Source: Phorcus lineatus | Taxonomy: Eukaryota; Mollusca; Gastropoda; Trochida; Trochidae | DNA length: 64,000 nucleotides | Direction: 5' to 3' | Assembly: GCA_921293015.1 (NCBI GenBank) | Contig: OV121086.1 | Location: forward strand, 34,595,194 to 34,659,193 | Shown here: positions 35,253-50,039 of the stretch, piece by piece | Position numbering within the stretch: the stretch's first letter is position 1 | How the letters are laid out: each line of letters begins with the position of its first letter | Notes under the pieces: generated by a model | What the model was told of the DNA's origin: nothing | The model's input: the letters and a program-made list of their open reading frames with translations, nothing else | Database searches by the model: none | Program-made: the position numbers and the translations under genes

Positions 35253-38200
35253 TTGATGAGTTTAAACATAGATGTGTCTTGTCAGTATATTTTTGAGAAT
35301 ATGACATTGAAAAAATTGAATCCGCACAAAGAAATAGATTTGAACATTTTAGATTTACACAATAAACCGAATGAATTCCTGCTAAATGATTGTCGAGATG
35401 TGCCAAACAATTTAGAAAATGATGTTATTTCAAATTCAAGCCAAAAGTGAATTTATTACCTTTTTGAGAAATAGTATTTAAAAAGATTATGAAGATGTTT
35501 TTGAATTATTGAGTTCGAAAAAGATTTCAATACATTTGAGTCCAGATGGACTATTACATGTTTAATGAAATATAGATCAGTTTTGGTTCGGCTTCAGAAT
35601 TGTCTTAGTTTTCTAAACTTCGACAGCATCTCTATAATGTGTCAAGTTTAGTCAAGTTTAGTCAAGATAAGTTTGAAGCCGAACCAAAAGAAAATTACAA
35701 AATTCATCATAGAATATGAAATTGGAGAAATTTGATATATTAAATCCAAAATTCCGAAAGAGAAATTTGATACTCTAAATAGTTTTGTCAAGATAAGTTC
35801 AAAGCCCAACTAAAAGAGAATTTGGAAATTTTAAAATGGAAATGGAAAATTTTGAATATTTTTGATGAGTTTAAACATAGATGTGTCTTGTCAGTATATT
35901 ATTGAGAATATGACATTGAAAAAATTGAATCCGCACAAAGAAATAGATCTGAACATTTTAGATTTACACAATAAACGGAATGAATTCCTGCTAAATGATT
36001 GTCGAGATGTGCCAAACAATTTAGAAAATGATGTTATTTCAAATTCAAGCCAAAAGTGAATTTATTACCTTTTTGAGAAATAGTATTTAAAAAGATTATG
36101 AAGATGTTTTTGAATTATTGAGTTCGAAAAAGATTTCAATACATTTGAGTCCAGATGGACTATTACATGTTTAATGAAATATAGATCAGTTTTGGTTCGG
36201 CTTCAGAATTGTCTTAGTTTTCTAAACTTCGACAGCATCTCTATAATGTGTCAAGTTTAGTCAAGATAAGTTTGAAGCCGAACCAAAAGAAAATTACAAA
36301 ATTCATCATAGAATATGAAATTGGAGAAATTTGATATATTAAATCCAAAATTCCGAAAGAGAAATTTGATACTCTAAATAGTTTTGTCAAGATAAGTTCA
36401 AAGCCCGACTAAAAGAGAATTTGGAAATTTTAAAATGGAAATGGAAAATTTTGAATATTTTTGATGAGTTTAAACATAGATGTGTCTTGTCAGTATATTA
36501 TTGAGAATATGACATTGAAAAAATTGAATCCGCACAAAGAAATAGATCTGAACATTTTAGATTTACACAATAAACCGAATGAATTCCTGCTAAATGATTG
36601 TCGAGATGTGCCAAACAATTTAGAAAATGATGTTATTTCAAATTCAAGCCAAAAGTGAATTTATTAGCTTTGAGAAATAGTATTTAAAAAGATTATGAAG
36701 ATGTTTTTGAATTATTGAGTTCGAAAAAGATTTCAATACATTTGAGTCCAGATGGACTATTACATGTTTAATGAAATATAGATCAGTTTTGGTTCGGCTT
36801 CAGAATTGTCTTAGTTTTCTAAACTTCGACAGCATCTCTATAATGTGTCAAGTTTAGTCAAGTTTAGTCAAGATAAGTTTGAAGCCGAACCAAAAGAAAA
36901 TTACAAAATTCATCATAGAATATGAAATTGGAGAAATTTGATATATTAAATCCAAAATTCCGAAAGAGAAATTTGATACTCTAAATAGTTTTGTCAAGAT
37001 AAGTTCAAAGCCCAACTAAAAGAGAATTTGGAAATTTTAAAATGGAAATGGAAAATTTTGAATATTTTTGATGAGTTTAAACATAGATGTGTCTTGTCAG
37101 TATATTATTGAGAATATGACATTGAAAAAATTGAATCCGCACAAAGAAATAGATCTGAACATTTTAGATTTACACAATAAACGGAATGAATTCCTGCTAA
37201 ATGATTGTCGAGATGTGCCAAACAATTTAGAAAATGATGTTATTTCAAATTCAAGCCAAAAGTGAATTTATTACCTTTTTGAGAAATAGTATTTAAAAAG
37301 ATTATGAAGATGTTTTTGAATTATTGAGTTCGAAAAAGATTTCAATATATTTGAGTCCAGATGGACTATTACATGTTTAATGAAATATAGATCAGTTTTG
37401 GTTCGGCTTCAGAATTGTCTTAGTTTTCTAAACTTCGACAGCATCTCTATAATGTGTCAAGTTTAGTCAAGTTTAGTCAAGATAAGTTTGAAGCCGAACC
37501 AAAAGAAAATTACAAAATTCATCATAGAATATGAAATTGGAGAAATTTGATACATTAAATCCAAAATTCCGAAAGAGAAATTTGATACTCTAAATAGTTT
37601 TGTCAAGATAAGTTCAAAGCCCAACTAAAAGAGAATTTGGAAATTTTAAAATGGAAATGGAAAATTTTGAATATTTTTGATGAGTTTAAACATAGATGTG
37701 TCTTGTCAGTATATTATTGAGAATATGACATTGAAAAAATTGAATCCGCACAAAGAAATAGATCTGAACATTTTAGATTTACACAATAAACGGAATGAAT
37801 TACTGCTAAATGATTGTCGAGATGTGCCAAACAATTTAGAAAATGATGTTATTTCAAATTCAAGCCAAAAGTGAATTTATTAGCTTTTTGAGAAATAGTA
37901 TTTAAAAAGATTATGAAGATGTTTTTGAATTATTGAGTTCGAAAAAGATTTCAATACATTTGAGTCCAGATGGACTATTACATGTTTAATGAAATATAGA
38001 TCAGTTTTGGTTCGGCTTCAGAATTGTCTTAGTTTTCTAAACTTCGACAGCATCTCTATAATGTGTCAAGTTTAGTCAAGTTTAGTCAAGATAAGTTTGA
38101 AGCCGAACCAAAAGAAAATTACAAAATTCATCATAGAATATGAAATTGGAGAAATTTGATATATTAAATCTAAAATTCCGAAAGAGAAATTTGATACTCT

Positions 38201-40100
38201 AAATAGTTTTGTCAAGATAAGTTCAAAGCCCAACTAAAAGAGAATTTGGAAATTTTAAAATGGAAATGGAAAATTTTGAATATTTTTGATGAGTTTAAAC
38301 ATAGATGTGTCTTGTCAGTATATTTTTGAGAATATGACATTGAAAAAATTGAATCCGCACAAAGAAATAGATTTGATCATTTTAGATTTACACAATAAAC
38401 CGAATGAATTCCTGCTAAATGATTGTCGAGATGTGCCAAACAATTTAGAAAATGATGTTATTTCAAATTCAAGCCAAAAGTGAATTTATTACCTTTTTGA
38501 GAAATAGTATTTAAAAAGATTATGAAGATGTTTTTGAATTATTGAGTTCGAAAAAGATTTCAATACATTTGAGTCCAGATGGACTATTACATGTTTAATG
38601 AAATATAGATCAGTTTTGGTTCGGCTTCAGAATTGTCTTAGTTTTCTAAACTTCGACAGCATCTCTATAATGTGTCAAGTTTAGTCAAGTTTAGTCAAGA
38701 TAAGTTTGAAGCCGAACCAAAAGAAAATTACAAAATTCATCATAGAATATGAAATTGGAGAAATTTGATATATTAAATCCAAAATTCCGAAAGAGAAATT
38801 TGATACTCTAAATAGTTTTGTCAAGATAAGTTCAAAGCCCAACTAAAAGAGAATTTGGAAATTTTAAAATGGAAATGGAAAATTTTGAATATTTTTGATG
38901 AGTTTAAACATAGATGTGTCTTGTCAGTATATTATTGAGAATATGACATTGAAAAAATTGAATCCGCACAAAGAAATAGATCTGAACATTTTAGATTTAC
39001 ACAATAAACCGAATGAATTCCTGCTAAATGATTGTCGAGATGTGCCAAACAATTTAGAAAATGATGTTATTTCAAATTCAAGCCAAAAGTGAATTTATTA
39101 CCTTTTTGAGAAATAGTATTTAAAAAGATTATGAAGATGTTTTTGAATTATTGAGTTCGAAAAAGATTTCAATACATTTGAGTCCAGATGGACTATTACA
39201 TGTTTAATGAAATATAGATCAGTTTTGGTTCGGCTTCAGAATTGTCTTAGTTTTCTAAACTTCGACAGCATCTCTATAATGTGTCAAGTTTAGTCAAGAT
39301 AAGTTTGAAGCCGAACCAAAAGAAAATTACAAAATTCATCATAGAATATGAAATTGGAGAAATTTGATATATTAAATCCAAAATTCCGAAAGAGAAATTT
39401 GATACTCTAAATAGTTTTGTCAAGATAAGTTCAAAGCCCGACTAAAAGAGAATTTGGAAATTTTAAAATGGAAATGGAAAATTTTGAATATTTTTGATGA
39501 GTTTAAACATAGATGTGTCTTGTCAGTATATTATTGAGAATATGACATTGAAAAAATTGAATCCGCACAAAGAAATAGATCTGAACATTTTAGATTTACA
39601 CAATAAACCGAATGAATTCCTGCTAAATGATTGTCGAGATGTGCCAAACAATTTAGAAAATGATGTTATTTCAAATTCAAGCCAAAAGTGAATTTATTAG
39701 CTTTGAGAAATAGTATTTAAAAAGATTATGAAGATGTTTTTGAATTATTGAGTTCGAAAAAGATTTCAATACATTTGAGTCCAGATGGACTATTACATGT
39801 TTAATGAAATATAGATCAGTTTTGGTTCGGCTTCAGAATTGTCTTAGTTTTCTAAACTTCGACAGCATCTCTATAATGTGTCAAGTTTAGTCAAGTTTAG
39901 TCAAGATAAGTTTGAAGCCGAACCAAAAGAAAATTACAAAATTCATCATAGAATATGAAATTGGAGAAATTTGATATATTAAATCCAAAATTCCGAAAGA
40001 GAAATTTGATACTCTAAATAGTTTTGTCAAGATAAGTTCAAAGCCCGACTAAAAGAGAATTTGGAAATTTTAAAATGGAAATGGAAAATTTTGAATATTT
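35253..40100. repeat. Higher-order block H3, eight-monomer variant
   Basis: A 4848-bp relative of H1/H2 in which one 607-bp monomer is added near the start (36461-37067). It keeps the same marker order afterwards, including GATTTGATCATT near 38371. This fits unequal exchange between blocks. Confidence 0.82.
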
Positions 40101-43100
40101 TTGATGAGTTTAAACATAGATGTGTCTTGTCAGTATATTTTTGAGAATATGACATTGAAAAAATTGAATCCGCACAAAGAAATAGATTTGAACATTTTAG
40201 ATTTACACAATAAACCGAATGAATTCCTGCTAAATGATTGTCGAGATGTGCCAAACAATTTAGAAAATGATGTTATTTCAAATTCAAGCCAAAAGTGAAT
40301 TTATTACCTTTTTGAGAAATAGTATTTAAAAAGATTATGAAGATGTTTTTGAATTATTGAGTTCGAAAAAGATTTCAATACATTTGAGTCCAGATGGACT
40401 ATTACATGTTTAATGAAATATAGATCAGTTTTGGTTCGGCTTCAGAATTGTCTTAGTTTTCTAAACTTCGACAGCATCTCTATAATGTGTCAAGTTTAGT
40501 CAAGTTTAGTCAAGATAAGTTTGAAGCCGAACCAAAAGAAAATTACAAAATTCATCATAGAATATGAAATTGGAGAAATTTGATATATTAAATCCAAAAT
40601 TCCGAAAGAGAAATTTGATACTCTAAATAGTTTTGTCAAGATAAGTTCAAAGCCCAACTAAAAGAGAATTTGGAAATTTTAAAATGGAAATGGAAAATTT
40701 TGAATATTTTTGATGAGTTTAAACATAGATGTGTCTTGTCAGTATATTATTGAGAATATGACATTGAAAAAATTGAATCCGCACAAAGAAATAGATCTGA
40801 ACATTTTAGATTTACACAATAAACGGAATGAATTCCTGCTAAATGATTGTCGAGATGTGCCAAACAATTTAGAAAATGATGTTATTTCAAATTCAAGCCA
40901 AAAGTGAATTTATTACCTTTTTGAGAAATAGTATTTAAAAAGATTATGAAGATGTTTTTGAATTATTGAGTTCGAAAAAGATTTCAATACATTTGAGTCC
41001 AGATGGACTATTACATGTTTAATGAAATATAGATCAGTTTTGGTTCGGCTTCAGAATTGTCTTAGTTTTCTAAACTTCGACAGCATCTCTATAATGTGTC
41101 AAGTTTAGTCAAGATAAGTTTGAAGCCGAACCAAAAGAAAATTACAAAATTCATCATAGAATATGAAATTGGAGAAATTTGATATATTAAATCCAAAATT
41201 CCGAAAGAGAAATTTGATACTCTAAATAGTTTTGTCAAGATAAGTTCAAAGCCCGACTAAAAGAGAATTTGGAAATTTTAAAATGGAAATGGAAAATTTT
41301 GAATATTTTTGATGAGTTTAAACATAGATGTGTCTTGTCAGTATATTATTGAGAATATGACATTGAAAAAATTGAATCCGCACAAAGAAATAGATCTGAA
41401 CATTTTAGATTTACACAATAAACCGAATGAATTCCTGCTAAATGATTGTCGAGATGTGCCAAACAATTTAGAAAATGATGTTATTTCAAATTCAAGCCAA
41501 AAGTGAATTTATTAGCTTTGAGAAATAGTATTTAAAAAGATTATGAAGATGTTTTTGAATTATTGAGTTCGAAAAAGATTTCAATACATTTGAGTCCAGA
41601 TGGACTATTACATGTTTAATGAAATATAGATCAGTTTTGGTTCGGCTTCAGAATTGTCTTAGTTTTCTAAACTTCGACAGCATCTCTATAATGTGTCAAG
41701 TTTAGTCAAGTTTAGTCAAGATAAGTTTGAAGCCGAACCAAAAGAAAATTACAAAATTCATCATAGAATATGAAATTGGAGAAATTTGATATATTAAATC
41801 CAAAATTCCGAAAGAGAAATTTGATACTCTAAATAGTTTTGTCAAGATAAGTTCAAAGCCCAACTAAAAGAGAATTTGGAAATTTTAAAATGGAAATGGA
41901 AAATTTTGAATATTTTTGATGAGTTTAAACATAGATGTGTCTTGTCAGTATATTATTGAGAATATGACATTGAAAAAATTGAATCCGCACAAAGAAATAG
42001 ATCTGAACATTTTAGATTTACACAATGAACCGAATGAATTCCTGCTAAATGATTGTCGAGATGTGCCAAACAATTTAGAAAATGATGTTATTTCAAATTC
42101 AAGCCGAAAGTGAATTTATTACCTTTTTGAGAAATAGTATTTAAAAAGATTATGAAGATGTTTTTGAATTATTGAGTTCGAAAAAGATTTCAATATATTT
42201 GAGTCCAGATGGACTATTACATGTTTAATGAAATATAGATCAGTTTTGGTTCGGCTTCAGAATTGTCTTAGTTTTCTAAACTTCGACAGCATCTCTATAA
42301 TGTGTCAAGTTTAGTCAAGTTTAGTCAAGATAAGTTTGAAGCCGAACCAAAAGAAAATTACAAAATTCATCATAGAATATGAAATTGGAGAAATTTGATA
42401 CATTAAATCCAAAATTCCGAAAGAGAAATTTGATACTCTAAATAGTTTTGTCAAGATAAGTTCAAAGCCCAACTAAAAGAGAATTTGGAAATTTTAAAAT
42501 GGAAATGGAAAATTTTGAATATTTTTGATGAGTTTAAACATAGATGTGTCTTGTCAGTATATTATTGAGAATATGACATTGAAAAAATTGAATCCGCACA
42601 AAGAAATAGATCTGAACATTTTAGATTTACACAATAAACGGAATGAATTACTGCTAAATGATTGTCGAGATGTGCCAAACAATTTAGAAAATGATGTTAT
42701 TTCAAATTCAAGCCAAAAGTGAATTTATTAGCTTTTTGAGAAATAGTATTTAAAAAGATTATGAAGATGTTTTTGAATTATTGAGTTCGAAAAAGATTTC
42801 AATATATTTGAGTCCAGATGGACTATTACATGTTTAATGAAATATAGATCAGTTTTGGTTCGGCTTCAGAATTGTCTTAGTTTTCTAAACTTCGACAGCA
42901 TCTCTATAATGTGTCAAGTTTAGTCAAGTTTAGTCAAGATAAGTTTGAAGCCGAACCAAAAGAAAATTACAAAATTCATCATAGAATATGAAATTGGAGA
43001 AATTTGATATATTAAATCCAAAATTCCGAAAGAGAAATTTGATACTCTAAATAGTTTTGTCAAGATAAGTTCAAAGCCCAACTAAAAGAGAATTTGGAAA

Positions 43101-43133
43101 TTTTAAAATGGAAATGGAAAATTTTGAATATTT

Positions 43134-45301
43134 TTGATGAGTTTAAACATAGATGTGTCTTGTCAGTATATTTTTGAGAATATGACATTGAAAAAATTGA
43201 ATCCGCACAAAGAAATAGATCTGAACATTTTAGATTTACACAATAAACCGAATGAATTCCTGCTAAATGATTGTCGAGATGTGCCAAACAATTTAGAAAA
43301 TGATGTTATTTCAAATTCAAGCCAAAAGTGAATTTAATACATTTTTGAAAAATAGTATTTAAAAAGATTATGAAGATGTTTTTGAATTATTGAGTTCGAA
43401 AAAGATTTTAATGCGTTTGAGTCCAGATGGACTATTGTTTAATGAAATATAGATAATAGAATATGAAATTGGAGAAATTTGATATATTAAATCCAAAATT
43501 CCGAAAGAGAAATTTGATACTCTAAATAGTTTTGTCAAGATAAGTTCAAAGCCCAACTAAAAGAGAATTTGGAAATTTTAAAATGGAAATGGAAAATTTT
43601 GAATATTTTTGATGAGTTTAAACATAGATGTGTCTTGTCAGTATATTATTGAGAATATGACATTGAAAAAATTGAATCCGCACAAAGAAATAGATCTGAA
43701 CATTTTAGATTTACACAATAAACCGAATGAATTCCTGCTAAATGATTGTCGAGATGTGCCAAACAATTTAGAAAATGATGTTATTTCAAATTCAAGCCAA
43801 AAGTGAATTTATTAGCTTTTTGAGAAATAGTATTTAAAAAGATTATGAAGATGTTTTTGAATTATTGAGTTCGAAAAAGATTTCAATACATTTGAGTCCA
43901 GATGGACTATTACATGTTTAATGAAATATAGATCAGTTTTGGTTCGGCTTCAGAATTGTCTTAGTTTTCCAAACTTCGACAGCATCTCTATAATGTGTCA
44001 AGTTTAGTCAAGTTTAGTCAAGATAAGTTTGAAGCCGAACCAAAAGAAAATTACAAAATTCATCATAGAATATGAAATTGGAGAAATTTGATATATTAAA
44101 TCCAAAATTCCGAAAGAGAAATTTGATACTCTAAATAGTTTTGTCAAGATAAGTTCAAAGCCCAACTAAAAGAGAATTTGGAAATTTTAAAATGGAAATG
44201 GAAAATTTTGAATATTTTTGATGAGTTTAAACATAGATGTGTCTTGTCAGTATATTTTTGAGAATATGACATTGAAAAAATTGAATCCGCACAAAGAAAT
44301 AGATCTGAACATTTTAGATTTACACAATAAACCGAATGAATTCCTGCTAAATGATTGTCGAGATGTGCCAAACAATTTAGAAAATGATGTTATTTCAAAT
44401 TCAAGCCAAAAGTGAATTTAATACATTTTTGAAAAATAGTATTTAAAAAGATTATGAAGATGTTTTTGAATTATTGAGTTCGAAAAAGATTTTAATGCGT
44501 TTGAGTCCAGATGGACTATTGTTTAATGAAATATAGATAATAGAATATGAAATTGGAGAAATTTGATATATTAAATCCAAAATTCCGAAAGAGAAATTTG
44601 ATACTCTAAATAGTTTTGTCAAGATAAGTTCAAAGCCCAACTAAAAGAGAATTTGGAAATTTTAAAATGGAAATGGAAAATTTTGAATATTTTTGATGAG
44701 TTTAAACATAGATGTGTCTTGTCAGTATATTATTGAGAATATGACATTGAAAAAATTGAATCCGCACAAAGAAATAGATCTGAACATTTTAGATTTACAC
44801 AATAAACCGAATGAATTCCTGCTAAATGATTGTCGAGATGTGCCAAACAATTTAGAAAATGATGTTATTTCAAATTCAAGCCAAAAGTGAATTTATTAGC
44901 TTTTTGAGAAATAGTATTTAAAAAGATTATGAAGATGTTTTTGAATTATTGAGTTCGAAAAAGATTTCAATACATTTGAGTCCAGATGGACTATTACATG
45001 TTTAATGAAATATAGATCAGTTTTGGTTCGGCTTCAGAATTGTCTTAGTTTTCCAAACTTCGACAGCATCTCTATAATGTGTCAAGTTTAGTCAAGTTTA
45101 GTCAAGATAAGTTTGAAGCCGAACCAAAAGAAAATTACAAAATTCATCATAGAATATGAAATTGGAGAAATTTGATATATTAAATCCAAAATTCCGAAAG
45201 AGAAATTTGATACTCTAAATAGTTTTGTCAAGATAAGTTCAAAGCCCAACTAAAAGAGAATTTGGAAATTTTAAAATGGAAATGGAAAATTTTGAATATT
45301 T
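43134..45301. repeat. Two 1084-bp dimers (475 + 609)
   Basis: 43134-44217 and 44218-45301 each hold a 475-bp short monomer followed by a 609-bp monomer. Both carry the rare change TTTTCCAAACTTCG, showing a recent dimer duplication. Confidence 0.9.
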
Positions 45302-48300
45302 TTGATGAGTTTAAACATAGATGTGTCTTGTCAGTATATTATTGAGAATATGACATTGAAAAAATTGAATCCGCACAAAGAAATAGATCTGAACATTTTA
45401 GATTTACACAATAAACGGAATGAATTCCTGCTAAATGATTGTCGAGATGTGCCAAACAATTTAGAAAATGATGTTATTTCAAATTCAAGCCAAAAGTGAA
45501 TTTATTACCTTTTTGAGAAATAGTATTTAAAAAGATTATGAAGATGTTTTTGAATTATTGAGTTCGAAAAAGATTTCAATACATTTGAGTCCAGATGGAC
45601 TATTACATGTTTAATGAAATATAGATCAGTTTTGGTTCGGCTTCAGAATTGTCTTAGTTTTCTAAACTTCGACAGCATCTCTATAATGTGTCAAGTTTAG
45701 TCAAGTTTAGTCAAGATACGTTTGAAGCCGAACCAAAAGAAAATTACAAAATTCATCATAGAATATGAAATTGGAGAAATTTGATATATTAAATCCAAAA
45801 TTCCGAAAGAGAAATTTGATACTCTAAATAGTTTTGTCAAGATAAGTTCAAAGCCCAACTAAAAGAGAATTTGGAAATTTTAAAATGGAAATGGAAAATT
45901 TTGAATATTTTTGATGAGTTTAAACATAGATGTGTCTTGTCAGTATATTATTGAGAATATGACATTGAAAAAATTGAATCCGCACAAAGAAATAGATCTG
46001 AACATTTTAGATTTACACAATAAACGGAATGAATTCCTGCTAAATGATTGTCGAGATATGCCAAACAATTTAGAAAATGATGTTATTTCAAATTCAAGCC
46101 AAAAGTGAATTTATTAGCTTTTTGAGAAATAGTATTTAAAAAGATTATGAAGATGTTTTTGAATTATTGAGTTCGAAAAAGATTTCAATACATTTGAGTC
46201 CAGATGGACTATTACATGTTTAATGAAATATAGATCAGTTTTGGTTCGGCTTCAGAATTGTCTTAGTTTTCTAAACTTCGACAGCATCTCTATAATGTGT
46301 CAAGTTTAGTCAAGTTTAGTCAAGATAAGTTTGAAGCCGAACCAAAAGAAAATTACAAAATTCATCATAGAATATGAAATTGGAGAAATTTGATATATTA
46401 AATCCAAAATTCCGAAAGAGAAATTTGATACTCTAAATAGTTTTGTCAAGATAAGTTCAAAGCCCAACTAAAAGAGAATTTGGAAATTTAAAAATGGAAA
46501 TGGAAAATTTTGAATATTTTTGATGAGTTTAAACATAGATGTGTCTTGTCAGTATATTATTGAGAATATGACATTGAAAAAATTGAATCCGCACAAAGAA
46601 ATAGATCTGAACATTTTAGATTTACACAATAAACGGAATGAATTCCTGCTAAATGATTGTCGAGATGTGCCAAACAATTTAGAAAATGATGTTATTTCAA
46701 ATTCAAGCCAAAAGTGAATTTATTAGCTTTTTGAGAAATAGTATTTAAAAAGATTATGAAGATGTTTTTGAATTATTGAGTTCGAAAAAGATTTCAATAC
46801 ATTTGAGTCCAGATGGACTATTACATGTTTAATGAAATATAGATCAGTTTTGGTTCGGCTTCAGAATTGTCTTAGTTTTCTAAACTTCGACAGCATCTCT
46901 ATAATGTGTCAAGTTTAGTCAAGTTTAGTCAAGATAAGTTTGAAGCCGAACCAAAAGAAAATTACAAAATTCATCATAGAATATGAAATTGGAGAAATTT
47001 GATATATTAAATCCAAAATTCCGAAAGAGAAATTTGATACTCTAAATAGTTTTGTCAAGATAAGTTCAAAGCCCAACTAAAAGAGAATTTGGAAATTTTA
47101 AAATGGAAATGGAAAATTTTGAATATTTTTGATGAGTTTAAACATAGATGTGTCTTGTCAGTATATTTTTGAGAATATGACATTGACAAAATTGAATCCG
47201 CACAAAGAAATAGATCTGAACATTTTAGATTTACACAATAAACGGAATGAATTCCTGCTAAATGATTGTCGAGATGTGCCAAACAATTTAGAAAATGATG
47301 TTATTTCAAATTCAAGCCAAAAGTGAATTTATTACCTTTTTGAGAAATAGTATTTAAAAAGATTATGAAGATGTTTTTGAATTATTGAGTTCGAAAAAGA
47401 TTTCAATACATTTGAGTCCAGATGGACTATTACATGTTTAATGAAATATAGATCAGTTTTGGTTCGGCTTCAGAATTGTCTTTGTTTTCTAAACTTCGAC
47501 AGCATCTCTATAATGTGTCAAGTTTAGTCAAGTTTAGTCAAGATAAGTTTGAAGCCGAACCAAAAGAAAATTACAAAATTCATCATAGAATATGAAATTG
47601 GAGAAATTTGATATATTAAATCCAAAATTCCGAAAGAGAAATTTGATACTCTAAATAGTTTTGTCAAGATAAGTTCAAAGCCCAACTAAAAGAGAATTTG
47701 GAAATTTTAAAATGGAAATGGAAAATTTTGAATATTTTTGATGAGTTTAAACATAGATGTGTCTTGTCAGTATATTATTGAGAATATGACATTGAAAAAA
47801 TTGAATCCGCACAAAGAAATAGATCTGAACATTTTAGATTTACACAATAAACGGAATGAATTCCTGCTAAATGATTGTCGAGATGTGCCAAACAATTTAG
47901 AAAATGATGTTATTTCAAATTCAAGCCAAAAGTGAATTTATTACCTTTTTGAGAAATAGTATTTAAAAAGATTATGAAGATGTTTTTGAATTATTGAGTT
48001 CGAAAAAGATTTCAATACATTTGAGTCCAGATGGACTATTACATGTTTAATGAAATATAGATCAGTTTTGGTTCGGCTTCAGAATTGTCTTAGTTTTCTA
48101 AACTTCGACAGCATCTCTATAATGTGTCAAGTTTAGTCAAGTTTAGTCAAGATACGTTTGAAGCCGAACCAAAAGAAAATTACAAAATTCATCATAGAAT
48201 ATGAAATTGGAGAAATTTGATATATTAAATCCAAAATTCCGAAAGAGAAATTTGATACTCTAAATAGTTTTGTCAAGATAAGTTCAAAGCCCAACTAAAA

Positions 48301-49564
48301 GAGAATTTGGAAATTTTAAAATGGAAATGGAAAATTTTGAATATTTTTGATGAGTTTAAACATAGATGTGTCTTGTCAGTATATTATTGAGAATATGACA
48401 TTGAAAAAATTGAATCCGCACAAAGAAATAGATCTGAACATTTTAGATTTACACAATAAACGGAATGAATTCCTGCTAAATGATTGTCGAGATGTGCCAA
48501 ACAATTTAGAAAATGATGTTATTTCAAATTCAAGCCAAAAGTGAATTTATTAGCTTTTTGAGAAATAGTATTTAAAAAGATTATGAAGATGTTTTTGAAT
48601 TATTGAGTTCGAAAAAGATTTCAATACATTTGAGTCCAGATGGACTATTACATGTTTAATGAAATATAGATCAGTTTTGGTTCGGCTTCAGAATTGTCTT
48701 AGTTTTCTAAACTTCGACAGCATCTCTATAATGTGTCAAGTTTAGTCAAGTTTAGTCAAGATAAGTTTGAAGCCGAACCAAAAGAAAATTACAAAATTCA
48801 TCATAGAATATGAAATTGGAGAAATTTGATATATTAAATCCAAAATTCCGAAAGAGAAATTTGATACTCTAAATAGTTTTGTCAAGATAAGTTCAAAGCC
48901 CAACTAAAAGAGAATTTGGAAATTTTAAAATGGAAATGGAAAATTTTGAATATTTTTGATGAGTTTAAACATAGATGTGTCTTGTCAGTATATTTTTGAG
49001 AATATGACATTGACAAAATTGAATCCGCACAAAGAAATAGATCTGAACATTTTAGATTTACACAATAAACGGAATGAATTCCTGCTAAATGATTGTCGAG
49101 ATGTGCCAAACAATTTAGAAAATGATGTTATTTCAAATTCAAGCCAAAAGTGAATTTATTACCTTTTTGAGAAATAGTATTTAAAAAGATTATGAAGATG
49201 TTTTTGAATTATTGAGTTCGAAAAAGATTTCAATACATTTGAGTCCAGATGGACTATTACATGTTTAATGAAATATAGATCAGTTTTGGTTCGGCTTCAG
49301 AATTGTCTTTGTTTTCTAAACTTCGACAGCATCTCTATAATGTGTCAAGTTTAGTCAAGTTTAGTCAAGATAAGTTTGAAGCCGAACCAAAAGAAAATTA
49401 CAAAATTCATCATAGAATATGAAATTGGAGAAATTTGATATATTAAATCCAAAATTCCGAAAGAGAAATTTGATACTCTAAATAGTTTTGTCAAGATAAG
49501 TTCAAAGCCCAACTAAAAGAGAATTTGGAAATTTTAAAATGGAAATGGAAAATTTTGAATATTT

Positions 49565-50039
49565 TTGATGAGTTTAAACATAGATGTGTCTTGTCAGTAT
49601 ATTATTGAGAATATGACATTGAAAAAATTGAATCCGCACAAAGAAATAGATCTGAACATTTTAGATTTACACAATAAACCGAATGAATTCCTGCTAAATG
49701 ATTGTCGAGATGTGCCAAACAATTTAGAAAATGATGTTATTTCAAATTCAAGCCAAAAGTGAATTTAATACATTTTTGAAAAATAGTATTTAAAAAGATT
49801 ATGAAGATGTTTTTGAATTATTGAGTTCGAAAAAGATTTTAATGCGTTTGAGTCCAGATGGACTATTGTTTAATGAAATATAGATCATAGAATATGAAAT
49901 TGGAGAAATTTGATATATTAAATCCAAAATTCCGAAAGAGAAATTTGATACTCTAAATAGTTTTGTCAAGATAAGTTCAAAGCCCAACTAAAAGAGAATT
50001 TGGAAATTTTAAAATGGAAATGGAAAATTTTGAATATTT
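49565..50039. repeat. 475-bp short monomer
   Basis: Lacks the 130-bp palindromic module, reading ATAGATCATAGAATATG across the site, and lacks a nearby ACAT. Other short monomers begin at 43134, 44218 and 51259. The two earliest read ATAGATAATAG at the junction instead. Confidence 0.9.
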